NCBI GenBank assembly: GCA_905182405.1
Contig: CAJJBQ010000002.1
Coordinates: 1,364,001-1,428,000, forward strand
Direction of reading: 5' to 3'
Source: Akkermansiaceae bacterium
GTDB lineage: Bacteria; Verrucomicrobiota; Verrucomicrobiia; Verrucomicrobiales; Akkermansiaceae
Length of the DNA stretch: 64,000 nt
Shown here: piece after piece, positions 29,858-37,744 of the stretch
Layout: each line of letters opens with the position of its first letter
How positions within the stretch are numbered: position 1 is the first letter of the stretch
Notes under the pieces: generated by a model
Seen by the model: only the letters and a program-made list of their open reading frames with translations
What the model was told of the DNA's origin: nothing
Database searches by the model: none
Program-made: the position numbers and the translations under genes

Positions 29858-30225
29858 CTCAACTTCTCCCTAGAACAGGCCGCTTCGATACCCATTGCTA
29901 CAAAGAAGAAATGCCTTACCTCACAGACGAAAATTCCGTCGCGACCGAAAAAATCGGCCTGAATGGGAGACCTCTCCTCAAAAGATAAGGCAGTAAAAGC
30001 CTTTTCGACAATGGTCCCGATACCGTCTTGGCCGACCTAAAGCCGAAGATCCACTGCCCTCCTCCCTAAGAACTATTAGCAACTCCAAGTCCCCAAAAAA
30101 TAAAATGGGGAAGCCGGGCCGTCGTTCTCTTGTCCTTCATTCTCCTCATCTTCCTGGTATCCCGCTGGATCTACGCGCCATTAAAGCGTTTACAACCCAC
30201 GCCAGAGCCCCAGCCCAAGCCCTAA
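29858..30225 (+). other. Degenerate region with one membrane-segment ORF lacking a start
   Basis: No intact gene. Around 30100-30225 a frame without an ATG reads KWGSRAVVLLSFILLIFLVS then RWIYAPLKRLQPTPEPQPKP before a stop: one strong transmembrane helix and a proline-rich tail, probably a gene end. The preceding 230 bases contain only short broken frames. Confidence 0.4.
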
Positions 30226-30244
30226 ATTCTTTTCTCCTAGAATC

Positions 30245-30260
30245 TGGCACGGCAGTTGCT
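30245..30260 (+). promoter_or_regulatory. Sigma-54 (RpoN) promoter of the P-II gene
   Basis: TGGCACGGCAGTTGCT matches the -24/-12 consensus (TGGCAC, five bases, TTGCT) exactly. It lies 27 bases upstream of the P-II start codon, giving an expected transcription start around 30271. Sigma-54 control of P-II genes by nitrogen status is well established in other bacteria. No NtrC-type enhancer site was identified. Confidence 0.85.
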
Positions 30261-30284
30261 ATCATTTAACAATCCTGCAATTAG

Positions 30285-30635
<351 letters not shown>

Positions 30636-30654
30636 ATCATCCCTTTAAAATTTG

Positions 30655-30688
30655 AAAAAGCTGCTTTCCTTCCGGAAAGCGGCTTTTT
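30655..30688 (+). terminator. Rho-independent terminator of the P-II gene
   Basis: AAAAGC-T-GCTTTCC pairs with GGAAAGC-G-GCTTTTT around a TTCC loop, ending in a T-run. It begins 20 bases after the P-II stop codon. Confidence 0.9.
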
Positions 30689-30716
30689 ATTTCAGTCCGA
30701 GATCTGACATCCGGAA

Positions 30717-30947
30717 TTATCCAAGGTCCTCTGCGGTCACACTCCGCTGCTCACGGGTTCCAAGCTCCAAAGCCTGATCTACTACACGCTCAGGGTTCCC
30801 ATCAAAACGGTAGCCATGACAGTTCGGACAAATCACGACATCGCTGACCACAATCGAATCACAGCCCTCGCAGACCTTGTAGGCCACGGGATTATTGGCA
30901 ATCTCCTTGGCTTTTTTGAGGCGGTCTTGCTGGTTCTGACTGGACAT
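30717..30947 (-). CDS. Small zinc-ribbon protein
   Basis: 76 residues. Two CxxC knuckles (Cys26/Cys29 in CEGCD and Cys40/Cys43 in CPNCHGYRFDG) define a zinc ribbon. The N-terminal 20 residues are basic and helical. Similar short proteins are common in verrucomicrobia, with no known role. It lies downstream of rpsT on the same strand, beyond the rpsT terminator. Confidence 0.8.
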   Translation of the reverse strand: MSSQNQQDRLKKAKEIANNPVAYKVCEGCDSIVVSDVVICPNCHGYRFDGNPERVVDQALELGTREQRSVTAEDLG

Positions 30948-30957
30948 AATCGGGGAT

Positions 30958-30992
30958 AAAAAAAGCCAAGAGGTGACGACCTCCTGGCTTTT
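30958..30992 (-). terminator. Rho-independent terminator of rpsT
   Basis: On the minus strand AAAAGCCAGGAGGT pairs with ACCTCTTGGCTTTTTTT around a short loop, with one wobble, and ends in seven Ts. It sits 27 bases after the rpsT stop. Confidence 0.9.
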
Positions 30993-31019
30993 AGAAAAAA
31001 TTAAAAGCTGAAGGAACGC

Positions 31020-31280
31020 TTAAGCAGGCTTGATCGCCTTATTGGTGCGACTCTTCATGTTTGCCGCTTTGCTGTCATTAATGACGTTGCGCTTCGCGGC
31101 CTTGTCGACAGCTGAAGCAAATGCACTGAATGCGGTCTTCGCTTCATCGGCATTACCACCCTCAGCAGCAGTAAGAGTCTTCTTTTGGAGAGTCTTAATT
31201 TCGCTCTTAATCGCACGATTACGTACGGTGCGCTTTTCGATCTGACGCACACGCTTTTCTGCTGACTTGCTATTGGCCAT
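31020..31280 (-). CDS. rpsT: 30S ribosomal protein S20
   Basis: 86 residues, the usual length. It binds 16S rRNA during 30S assembly. The start at 31280 gives MANSKSAEKRVRQIEKRTVR, the classical S20 opening, followed by alternating helical Lys/Arg-rich segments (NRAIKSEIKTLQKKTL, NMKSRTNKAIKPA). A longer frame to 31367 is an upstream extension of no value. It has its own terminator. Confidence 0.96.
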   Translation of the reverse strand: MANSKSAEKRVRQIEKRTVRNRAIKSEIKTLQKKTLTAAEGGNADEAKTAFSAFASAVDKAAKRNVINDSKAANMKSRTNKAIKPA

Positions 31281-31396
31281 AATAAAATCCGCTTTTTGAG
31301 CGGACCGAGAACCTAGGGAATTCAGAACATCTGTCAAGTTCCAGTCCTCGGAAATTTTCGATAGCACCTTTGCCCGCCCTGTGGGAAACTCTTTTC

Positions 31397-32197
31397 ATGA
31401 AAACATGCATCGTTCTTACTCTTCTCAGCCTCCTTTCCCCGCTCAGGGCTCAGGATCGCCCGGAAATCCCCCCGGACCTACTCGATGACGAACATTTTCG
31501 CTCCGATAGTGCTCTCAATGATTTCACCGTTCCATCGATCGTCAAGGTCTTCGACGAATTGGAAAAGATTTCCCCGTTGGCCTATTCCTCCGATCATTTA
31601 AAAAGACACGAACGCCTTCCACTCGACCGCTCCAAATTAGCCCTCCGACTCGGGACTCTGATCGCCGATGGCTTCATTGCAGTGCAAACTGGCAACTCCG
31701 ACGACGTCCCCTCGATCGCCTCCCACCTTTCCCGCTACGCCAAAGCCCTCGGAGCGGGCGATCGCATCACGCGCCACGCCGCCGCCCTTCTCGATCACGC
31801 CAAGGCCAAGGACCTCGATAAACTAAAAGCCGCCCTCGCAGCCACCCAGCGAGACGTCGAACGAGAACTCGTGAGCCTGCGCGATCCCGATCTCTCCCAC
31901 CTCATCTCCCTCGGAGGTTGGATCGAAGCCCTCGAAGCCGCCTCGACTGCCGTTGATAAGAAATTCACCCCCGAACGCGCCCAGCGTCTCTTCCGCGAAG
32001 ATATCGCTGATTACTACTCCGAATCAATCGGCTCCCTAAATCCCCAAATCAGCGATCTCCCCCATATCAAAAAAATGCGGGAGTATCTTTCTGGACTTCG
32101 CAACGCGATGGCCCTCGAAGATGGAGCCAAAGCTACCAAAGAAGGAGTGCGCGAAATTAGAGAAGTCGCTACCGCCCTCGCTAAATTTGCCCGCTAA
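31397..32197 (+). CDS. Exported helical protein of unknown function
   Basis: 266 residues from the ATG at 31397, with a signal peptide (TCIVLTLLSLLSPLRA). The mature protein is mainly alpha-helical and charged (SIVKVFDELEKISPL, RLGTLIADGFIAVQTGNSDD, HIKKMREYLSGL). No motif recognised. It precedes the dehydrogenase-YgfZ fusion by 8 bases, so cotranscription is likely, but the link is not explained. Confidence 0.75.
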   Translation: MKTCIVLTLLSLLSPLRAQDRPEIPPDLLDDEHFRSDSALNDFTVPSIVKVFDELEKISPLAYSSDHLKRHERLPLDRSKLALRLGTLIADGFIAVQTGNSDDVPSIASHLSRYAKALGAGDRITRHAAALLDHAKAKDLDKLKAALAATQRDVERELVSLRDPDLSHLISLGGWIEALEAASTAVDKKFTPERAQRLFREDIADYYSESIGSLNPQISDLPHIKKMREYLSGLRNAMALEDGAKATKEGVREIREVATALAKFAR

Positions 32198-32205
32198 TCA
32201 ATCAC

Positions 32206-33873
32206 ATGACACTTCTTCTCGGACTCGGCATTATTGGTTCCCGCTGTGCAGACCATCTCACAGCGGCAAAAATTGACCTCAAAACCTGGAATCGCACTCC
32301 CAAGAATCGGCCCGACTCGGTCAAAGATCTCCCTGCGGCGGCTGCAGAAGCCGACGTCATCATCTGCTACCTCATGGATGAAATTGCGGTCCGCGATGTC
32401 TTTTCGCAAATCACCCCTTCCCTCGCAGAAGGCAAAACCTTTATCAACCACGCCACCATCGATCCCGACACCACGATGTGGCTCAACGCCCAATGCCGCG
32501 CACTCGGCTGCCACTTCCTCGACTGCCCCTTCACCGGTTCCAAGGACGCCTCTGCCGGTGGCAATCTTGTTTACTACCTCTCCGGAGACCCCGAAGTAAT
32601 CGAAAAACATCGCGCACTTCTGGAAATCACCTCCCGTGAAATCGTCTTCCTCGGCCCGCCGCCCGCCGCCACCGTCGTAAAGGTCACCACCAATCACGTT
32701 ACCGCAGCGCTCGTGCAAGCGATGACTGAAGCCTTGGAGATTTCCCGACGTCACGGCGTCGATCCCCGCGCCTGGCACGAAGCCGCAAAGCTCAACGGCT
32801 GCTACGCCGGAGCGATAGGTATGAAGATCCCCACTCTGTTAGAAGGCGACTACTCCCCTCATTTCTCGACCAAAAATATGCTCAAGGATGTGTTATATTC
32901 ATCCGAGCTCGGACGTACTTCTGGAGTGGCAACACCCATTGCAAAACAGGTCGCCGATCAACTGGCTTGCCTCAAACCCGAGCATCAGGAAAACGATTTC
33001 TCTTCGACCTACCTCCTGCAGCAGCAGGTCACCGGAAAACCCAGCACCCTGAATCTTGGACCCCGCACTATGTTAAAGGTAAGCGGCCCTGACTCGGTCC
33101 GTTTTCTCAACGGGCAAATCACCAATGATGTCACACTCACGGACTCTGGGAAATCGATCTCCGCATGCGTTCTCAATATGAAAGGAAAAATGGACGCCTT
33201 TATCCATCTCTCACAGCATGAAGGTGCCTTTTATCTCGAAACTGACATCTCCCTACGCTCGCTCCTTTTTCAACGACTGGACCGCTACCTCATCGCCGAT
33301 GACGTCGAACTCGAAGATATCAGCGATCAATTCGATCTCATCCACAGCCCCGAGGACATTGATGCCCTCCATCGAATTGGATCCTTCACCTCCTCAGCCA
33401 ATCGCTTCGGTTGGGATGGCCTCGACATCTTCGTTCCTTCAGGAAATTGTGAGATTGAATCCGCGCCATTTGCAGAATCCCAAGCCGAAGCCGCCCGTAT
33501 CCTCAACGGCATCCCTAAGTGGCCCAACGAACTCTTCCCCGGACTCCTCCCTCCCGAAGCGGGACTCGAGGAAACCGCAATTTCCTACACCAAGGGTTGT
33601 TACACCGGTCAGGAAGTGATTTCCCGCATGAAGCGCGCAGGAAAGATAAATCGTAAGCTCGTAAAGCTTACTCTCAACAAACCGCTCATCCCGACCAAAG
33701 CGAAACTCCTCGTCGATGGAAAGGAAGCCGGATTCATCACCTCGGTCGCCTCCCTCTACCCGGATCAAGAAATTGCCTTGGGCTACCTCAAACGAAAATT
33801 CGAAGACGCTTCGGTATTCCAGATTGCTTCACCATACGGTGGCAAAATCATCGGCGAATCCAAGCTTCGATAG
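32206..33873 (+). CDS. Fusion of a beta-hydroxyacid dehydrogenase-like domain with a YgfZ/GcvT-like domain
   Basis: 555 residues. Residues 1-about 270 form a 3-hydroxyisobutyrate/6-phosphogluconate dehydrogenase-type enzyme: NAD(P)-binding GLGIIG at 6-11, TGSKDASAGGNL at 110-121, catalytic Lys159 with Asn163 (VKVTTNH), and ELGRTSGVATPI near 235. Residues about 282-555 are a folate-binding YgfZ protein: FLNGQITNDV at 300-309 and the signature KGCYTGQE at 463-470. YgfZ helps assembly or repair of iron-sulfur enzymes. The frame is continuous with no stop or start at the junction. This fusion is not one I recognise as standard. The N-terminal substrate is unknown. Confidence 0.88.
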   Translation: MTLLLGLGIIGSRCADHLTAAKIDLKTWNRTPKNRPDSVKDLPAAAAEADVIICYLMDEIAVRDVFSQITPSLAEGKTFINHATIDPDTTMWLNAQCRALGCHFLDCPFTGSKDASAGGNLVYYLSGDPEVIEKHRALLEITSREIVFLGPPPAATVVKVTTNHVTAALVQAMTEALEISRRHGVDPRAWHEAAKLNGCYAGAIGMKIPTLLEGDYSPHFSTKNMLKDVLYSSELGRTSGVATPIAKQVADQLACLKPEHQENDFSSTYLLQQQVTGKPSTLNLGPRTMLKVSGPDSVRFLNGQITNDVTLTDSGKSISACVLNMKGKMDAFIHLSQHEGAFYLETDISLRSLLFQRLDRYLIADDVELEDISDQFDLIHSPEDIDALHRIGSFTSSANRFGWDGLDIFVPSGNCEIESAPFAESQAEAARILNGIPKWPNELFPGLLPPEAGLEETAISYTKGCYTGQEVISRMKRAGKINRKLVKLTLNKPLIPTKAKLLVDGKEAGFITSVASLYPDQEIALGYLKRKFEDASVFQIASPYGGKIIGESKLR

Positions 33874-33993
33874 CTTCTCCTCAATTAAAAACTTCTCCGT
33901 AAAATTCAGAAATAAATCCGCGCCCATCCGTGGTTCAAATCCATCTCCAGACTTTAGATTGGTCTCCCTCTCTCGATCCGCTACCATCCTCAC

Positions 33994-34518
33994 GTGCAGG
34001 GAAATATTGTCCTGATCGGCTTCATGGGGACTGGCAAGTCCACCATCGGGCGTGAGCTGTCGAAAATGCTCAGCTACCCACTCATCGATACCGATCACGC
34101 GATTGCCAAAAAGGCCGGAAAGTCGATCCCCAAGATCTTTGCCGAAGATGGTGAAGAAGCCTTTCGAAAAATGGAAACCGACTTGCTTGAGGAACTCCTC
34201 GAAAAAGAAGGCAACATCATCGCCACCGGAGGCGGAATCGTCGGATCGGAACGAAATCGCAACATCTTACGCCGACTCGGCTACGTCGTCTGGCTCGCCG
34301 CCAGCCCGGAAGAAATCCTCGACCGAACCTCACGCAACAACAACCGCCCGCTGCTCAACAACGAAGACCCGTCCGGAACAATCCTGAGACTCCTCGCGGA
34401 AAGGAGCCCGCTTTACTCAGAAGCGTCTCATCTCAATATCGAAACCGACCAGCTTTGCTTCGATGAGATTTGCAATGGGATCATCGAATCCGCCCGCTAC
34501 CACTACGGAACCAAGTGA
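33994..34518 (+). CDS. aroK: Shikimate kinase
   Basis: 174 residues, typical length. It phosphorylates shikimate at the 3-hydroxyl with ATP in aromatic amino acid synthesis. Walker A GFMGTGKST at 9-17; shikimate-binding DTDHAI near 32; GGGI near 79; RPLL near 117. The GTG at 33994 is the start that leaves the P-loop at its usual distance. queG begins four bases after the stop, indicating an operon. Confidence 0.94.
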   Translation: MQGNIVLIGFMGTGKSTIGRELSKMLSYPLIDTDHAIAKKAGKSIPKIFAEDGEEAFRKMETDLLEELLEKEGNIIATGGGIVGSERNRNILRRLGYVVWLAASPEEILDRTSRNNNRPLLNNEDPSGTILRLLAERSPLYSEASHLNIETDQLCFDEICNGIIESARYHYGTK

Positions 34519-34521
34519 ACG

Positions 34522-35544
34522 ATGGATTCGACAATCGTTAAATCGAACGTCCAGTTCATCGCCCGCCAACTGGGCTTCGATGACTGTCGCATTTCCCTAG
34601 CCGGCCGGGCCGCACATGCCGACGACTACCTCGCCTGGGTCGAAGCCGGAAATGCCGGAGACATGGGCTGGATGGAGCGCAATCTCGAACGCCGCTGCGA
34701 CCCACGGGAAGTCCTCCCCGGCTGCCGCTCTGTCATTTCTCTAGCCCTCAATTACCTTCCCGCCAAAGAACATCCAGAGGTGGGCTACCGCATCGCCAAA
34801 TATTCCTGGAATGACGACTACCACGACATCATCAAGGAAAAGCTCAAGGACCTCGATACAGCCCTCCAGGAAATGGGCGGCCTTCAGCGCTACTACGTCG
34901 ATACCGGCCCCATCCTTGAGCGCGATTTCGCCTCCACTTCCGGTCTCGGCTGGAATGGAAAATCCACCGTACAAATTCACAAAAAATTGGGAACCTGGTT
35001 CTTCCTCTGCGAACTCCTGACCACTCTCGACCTAAAGCCTGATCAGCCTTCTCCCGATCACTGCGGAAAATGTATTGCCTGCATCCAAGCCTGCCCCACC
35101 CAAGCAATCACCGGCCCTCGAAAAATGAACGCCACCCGCTGCATTTCCTATCTTACGATCGAGCATAAGGGTTCGATCCCAATGGAATTCCGCAAAGCCA
35201 TGGGCGACCGCATATACGGCTGCGACGATTGCCTCGATGCCTGCCCCTGGAATCGTTTCGCAAAAATCTCACGTGAGACACGCTTCCACGCCCGGGGCGA
35301 AATCTTCGAGCACCGCCTCCGCGACTTTCTCGAAATGGACGTAGAACAATTCCGAAACGTCTTCGCCAAGTCCCCCATCAAACGACTCAAACGGGAACGT
35401 TTTTTGAGAAACGTGTGCGTCGCCCTCGGAAACGTCGGCAAGACCGAGGACCTCCCCGCCCTCCGCAAAGTACGAAAAGAATCAGAAATACTCAAAGAGC
35501 ACGCCGACTGGGCCATCAGCGAAATCAAAAAAAACAATCGTTAG
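34522..35544 (+). CDS. queG: Epoxyqueuosine reductase
   Basis: 340 residues. It performs the last step of queuosine synthesis in tRNA, reducing epoxyqueuosine with cobalamin and two [4Fe-4S] clusters. The cluster ligands are in CGKCIACIQACP and CDDCLDACPW. The N-terminal block AGDMGWMERNLERRCDP and the catalytic-region VDTGPILERDFA are family-specific. The C terminus keeps the HEAT-like tail (LPALRKVRKE). It follows aroK by three bases. Confidence 0.95.
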   Translation: MDSTIVKSNVQFIARQLGFDDCRISLAGRAAHADDYLAWVEAGNAGDMGWMERNLERRCDPREVLPGCRSVISLALNYLPAKEHPEVGYRIAKYSWNDDYHDIIKEKLKDLDTALQEMGGLQRYYVDTGPILERDFASTSGLGWNGKSTVQIHKKLGTWFFLCELLTTLDLKPDQPSPDHCGKCIACIQACPTQAITGPRKMNATRCISYLTIEHKGSIPMEFRKAMGDRIYGCDDCLDACPWNRFAKISRETRFHARGEIFEHRLRDFLEMDVEQFRNVFAKSPIKRLKRERFLRNVCVALGNVGKTEDLPALRKVRKESEILKEHADWAISEIKKNNR

Positions 35545-35686
35545 ACAGAAAAGTCTTCAGGGGAAATCTGTAGAATCATCTTAAATCCCTTCAAATCTAT
35601 ATTAAAAACACAGGGAAAAAGCCCCCAAGCAGGGAAAGAATTCGCGGAATTCAAAGAACACCTCAACTATCCTAGGCCCTCAACTT

Positions 35687-36706
35687 CTAAGCATGAGGCT
35701 GAAAAAGAACCTTCAAAAGCCCCTCTTTCCCCTCACGCAAACGCGTAAAGTAGTCAGCGCCTTCCTCAAGCGGCACAGTCGCTGAGGTCAGCGGCTTCAC
35801 CTGAATCTCCCCCTTTGTAATCGCCTCAAGCGCTTGAGCACACTCACCTGCGGCCGCGCAGGATCCAATCAGTGAAATCTCGCGCGTCACCACATATTGC
35901 AAAGGAAACTTCACTTCTGGAACGACGTTCCCGACGAGCCCAACCCGGCCTCCTTTTCTCAGTGACTTAATCGCCAGATCTAACGTTGGTCCGGCACCCA
36001 CGACTTCCATCGAAAGATCCACGCCCCCCTCAGGAAGCACGATCTCATCCTCCAGCGAATGAAAGGCCGACGTCGCCCCCAGCTTCATCGCAAGTTCGAG
36101 TCGACCACGGTCCAAATCAACCGCGATAATCTCACCACAACCAGCCCGCTTAAGAGCCTGGATCACGAGAAGTCCGATCAGACCTGAACCCACCACCAGA
36201 GCACTCTCACCCGGCTTCACCTTCACCAAATTAACGGCGTGAAGTGCCACCGCAAGGGGCTCGGTAAAGGCCGCCTCCTCGAAGCTCAGACCTTCGGGAA
36301 TGCGCTCCAAAATGAGCGCTGGCACGATGACCCATTCCGCAAAAGCCCCATCACGTTTAAACTCATCGCAGGAAACCCCCATGACCTGACGTTCATCACA
36401 AAGGTTCGTCTCCCCTCGTTCACAAAAATCACATTCCCCACAGAAAACCATTGAATCAAAGGACACGCGATCCTCGACGGCCCAGCCTTTCACGCCCTCA
36501 CCCAACTCGTCAATCACCCCACTAGCCTCGTGCCCCATCACCATCGGCGGGATCCGACGCCCGCTGCTATTGTCCATCCCATGCACATCGCTCCCGCAAA
36601 TCCCACAAAAGGAAACTTTAATCAGCACCTCACCATTCCTAGGCGAAGGCTTGGGTTTTTCGGAAACCACAAATTGGGAAGGCGCAATGAGTTCGAGAAC
36701 TTTCAC
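35687..36706 (-). CDS. Zinc-dependent medium-chain dehydrogenase, sorbitol/threonine-dehydrogenase-like
   Basis: 339 residues from the GTG at 36706 (MKVLELIAPSQFVVSEKPKP), the usual MDR start; a frame from an ATG at 36784 adds 26 unlikely residues. Catalytic zinc: Cys and His in FCGICGSDVHG, Glu in GHEASGVI. Structural zinc cysteines in CGECDFCERGETNLC. NAD-binding GSGLIG. An aspartate after the second strand (AVDLDRGR) suggests NAD+ preference. Oxidises a polyol or secondary alcohol; substrate unknown. Isolated. Confidence 0.9.
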   Translation of the reverse strand: MKVLELIAPSQFVVSEKPKPSPRNGEVLIKVSFCGICGSDVHGMDNSSGRRIPPMVMGHEASGVIDELGEGVKGWAVEDRVSFDSMVFCGECDFCERGETNLCDERQVMGVSCDEFKRDGAFAEWVIVPALILERIPEGLSFEEAAFTEPLAVALHAVNLVKVKPGESALVVGSGLIGLLVIQALKRAGCGEIIAVDLDRGRLELAMKLGATSAFHSLEDEIVLPEGGVDLSMEVVGAGPTLDLAIKSLRKGGRVGLVGNVVPEVKFPLQYVVTREISLIGSCAAAGECAQALEAITKGEIQVKPLTSATVPLEEGADYFTRLREGKEGLLKVLFQPHA

Positions 36707-37150
36707 AGGGACTTTTGTAGCGGCAATCAATGACAGCCGCAAGCCCCCCCGCTGGACATCAAATCCCAGAAACGAAAAGGGCATTCTTGATTACCCCAAT
36801 ATCGCAACGATTAGAACCTACTCTGCACACATGAAAATTCGTGAACCGAGGCCTACTTCCAACAATCATCGAGCGATTCATTATACTCAAAAAAGGGCCA
36901 AAAGTTCGTTCTCGTAGCGGCATGGAGCAGCACCCCATAGTCTTAAGCAATAGCGAACCGTTAGCTTAGGCCTCCCGGAATATCCCAATTGCCTCGAGAC
37001 CTGACACGAAACGAAGCCGACTTACCAAGAGAAAGAAACCAATCACAGCGCAGTCCCTCAAAATAATCATTGGACTCGCTTCCTCAGAAGATTACGCCCC
37101 GTTCCCCCGACTGAAAAGCATTTCAACGAAGGAACAAAATGATGAGCAGC
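36707..37150. other. Intergenic region without recognisable gene
   Basis: 444 bases. Short frames occur, for example one around 37012-37146 starting with basic residues, but none has a start codon, typical composition or family motif. No hairpin with a T-tract and no tRNA fold were seen. It should contain the promoter of the dehydrogenase gene. Confidence 0.4.
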
Positions 37151-37744
37151 TCAAATCCCAGGCGCGTTAAGCTCCGCTGAAAAATCACGATCCGAGATCT
37201 CGCGCAGCATTTCTAGCTCCATTTGAAGAGTTACCCGCGCGGGATCCGCATCTTCCATCAACCGACCACAAGGCGTTTGCGAGGCAAACCCGGCAGGATC
37301 ATTCTCCGGCCGACGGAGAGTCAGGACCGGCCTTCCGTCTTGCGATTCGAGAAGGATGGGATGCATCCAGCAGGAAACCGGTTTATAAAACCACGGGTGC
37401 TTTCCTTCCGCCACCGAGCGCAGTTGCCACTGACAGCGATGCTGCTCATCCAAAAAGACGCAGCGGGTTTTTGGGAAATGCCCCGAAAAATCATCGGCTC
37501 GCTCGGAAGCTTCCGATGGCACCGTTGCCGTTTTTCGACGTCCGTCAGAAAGCTGAATCGTTCCTTCAGAGATGAAGTCCGCCTCCTCCTTGGACAAGAT
37601 CACCCCATCGTGACAGCAAGTCGCGCGACATTCCGAAAGCTGACAAAGCGGAAGCGGCATTTCGAAGGCTTCGTGATCCACCGCAGCTTCACGGAGTTGC
37701 CGTGCCAGCGCCTTGATCGTCTCCGGATAAGCGCTCTGGCTCAT
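37151..37744 (-). CDS. Cysteine-cluster protein, YkgJ/UPF0260-like
   Basis: 197 residues. Cysteines are arranged like the zinc- or iron-chelating YkgJ/DUF3109 proteins: Cys34, Cys39, Cys43-Cys44 (CQLSECRATCC), Cys95 and Cys104 (TRCVFLDEQHRC), Cys125 (SCWMHP) and Cys159 (TPCGR). Such proteins probably bind a metal cluster; function unknown. Its start overlaps the stop of the upstream pseudokinase gene by four bases, so the two are translationally coupled. Confidence 0.75.
   Translation of the reverse strand: MSQSAYPETIKALARQLREAAVDHEAFEMPLPLCQLSECRATCCHDGVILSKEEADFISEGTIQLSDGRRKTATVPSEASERADDFSGHFPKTRCVFLDEQHRCQWQLRSVAEGKHPWFYKPVSCWMHPILLESQDGRPVLTLRRPENDPAGFASQTPCGRLMEDADPARVTLQMELEMLREISDRDFSAELNAPGI

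Noticed and set aside
36707..37150. Hidden gene or tRNA in a 444-base gap
   Set aside because: No frame with a start and family-like composition, and no cloverleaf or TTC-arm sequence was found on either strand by reading.
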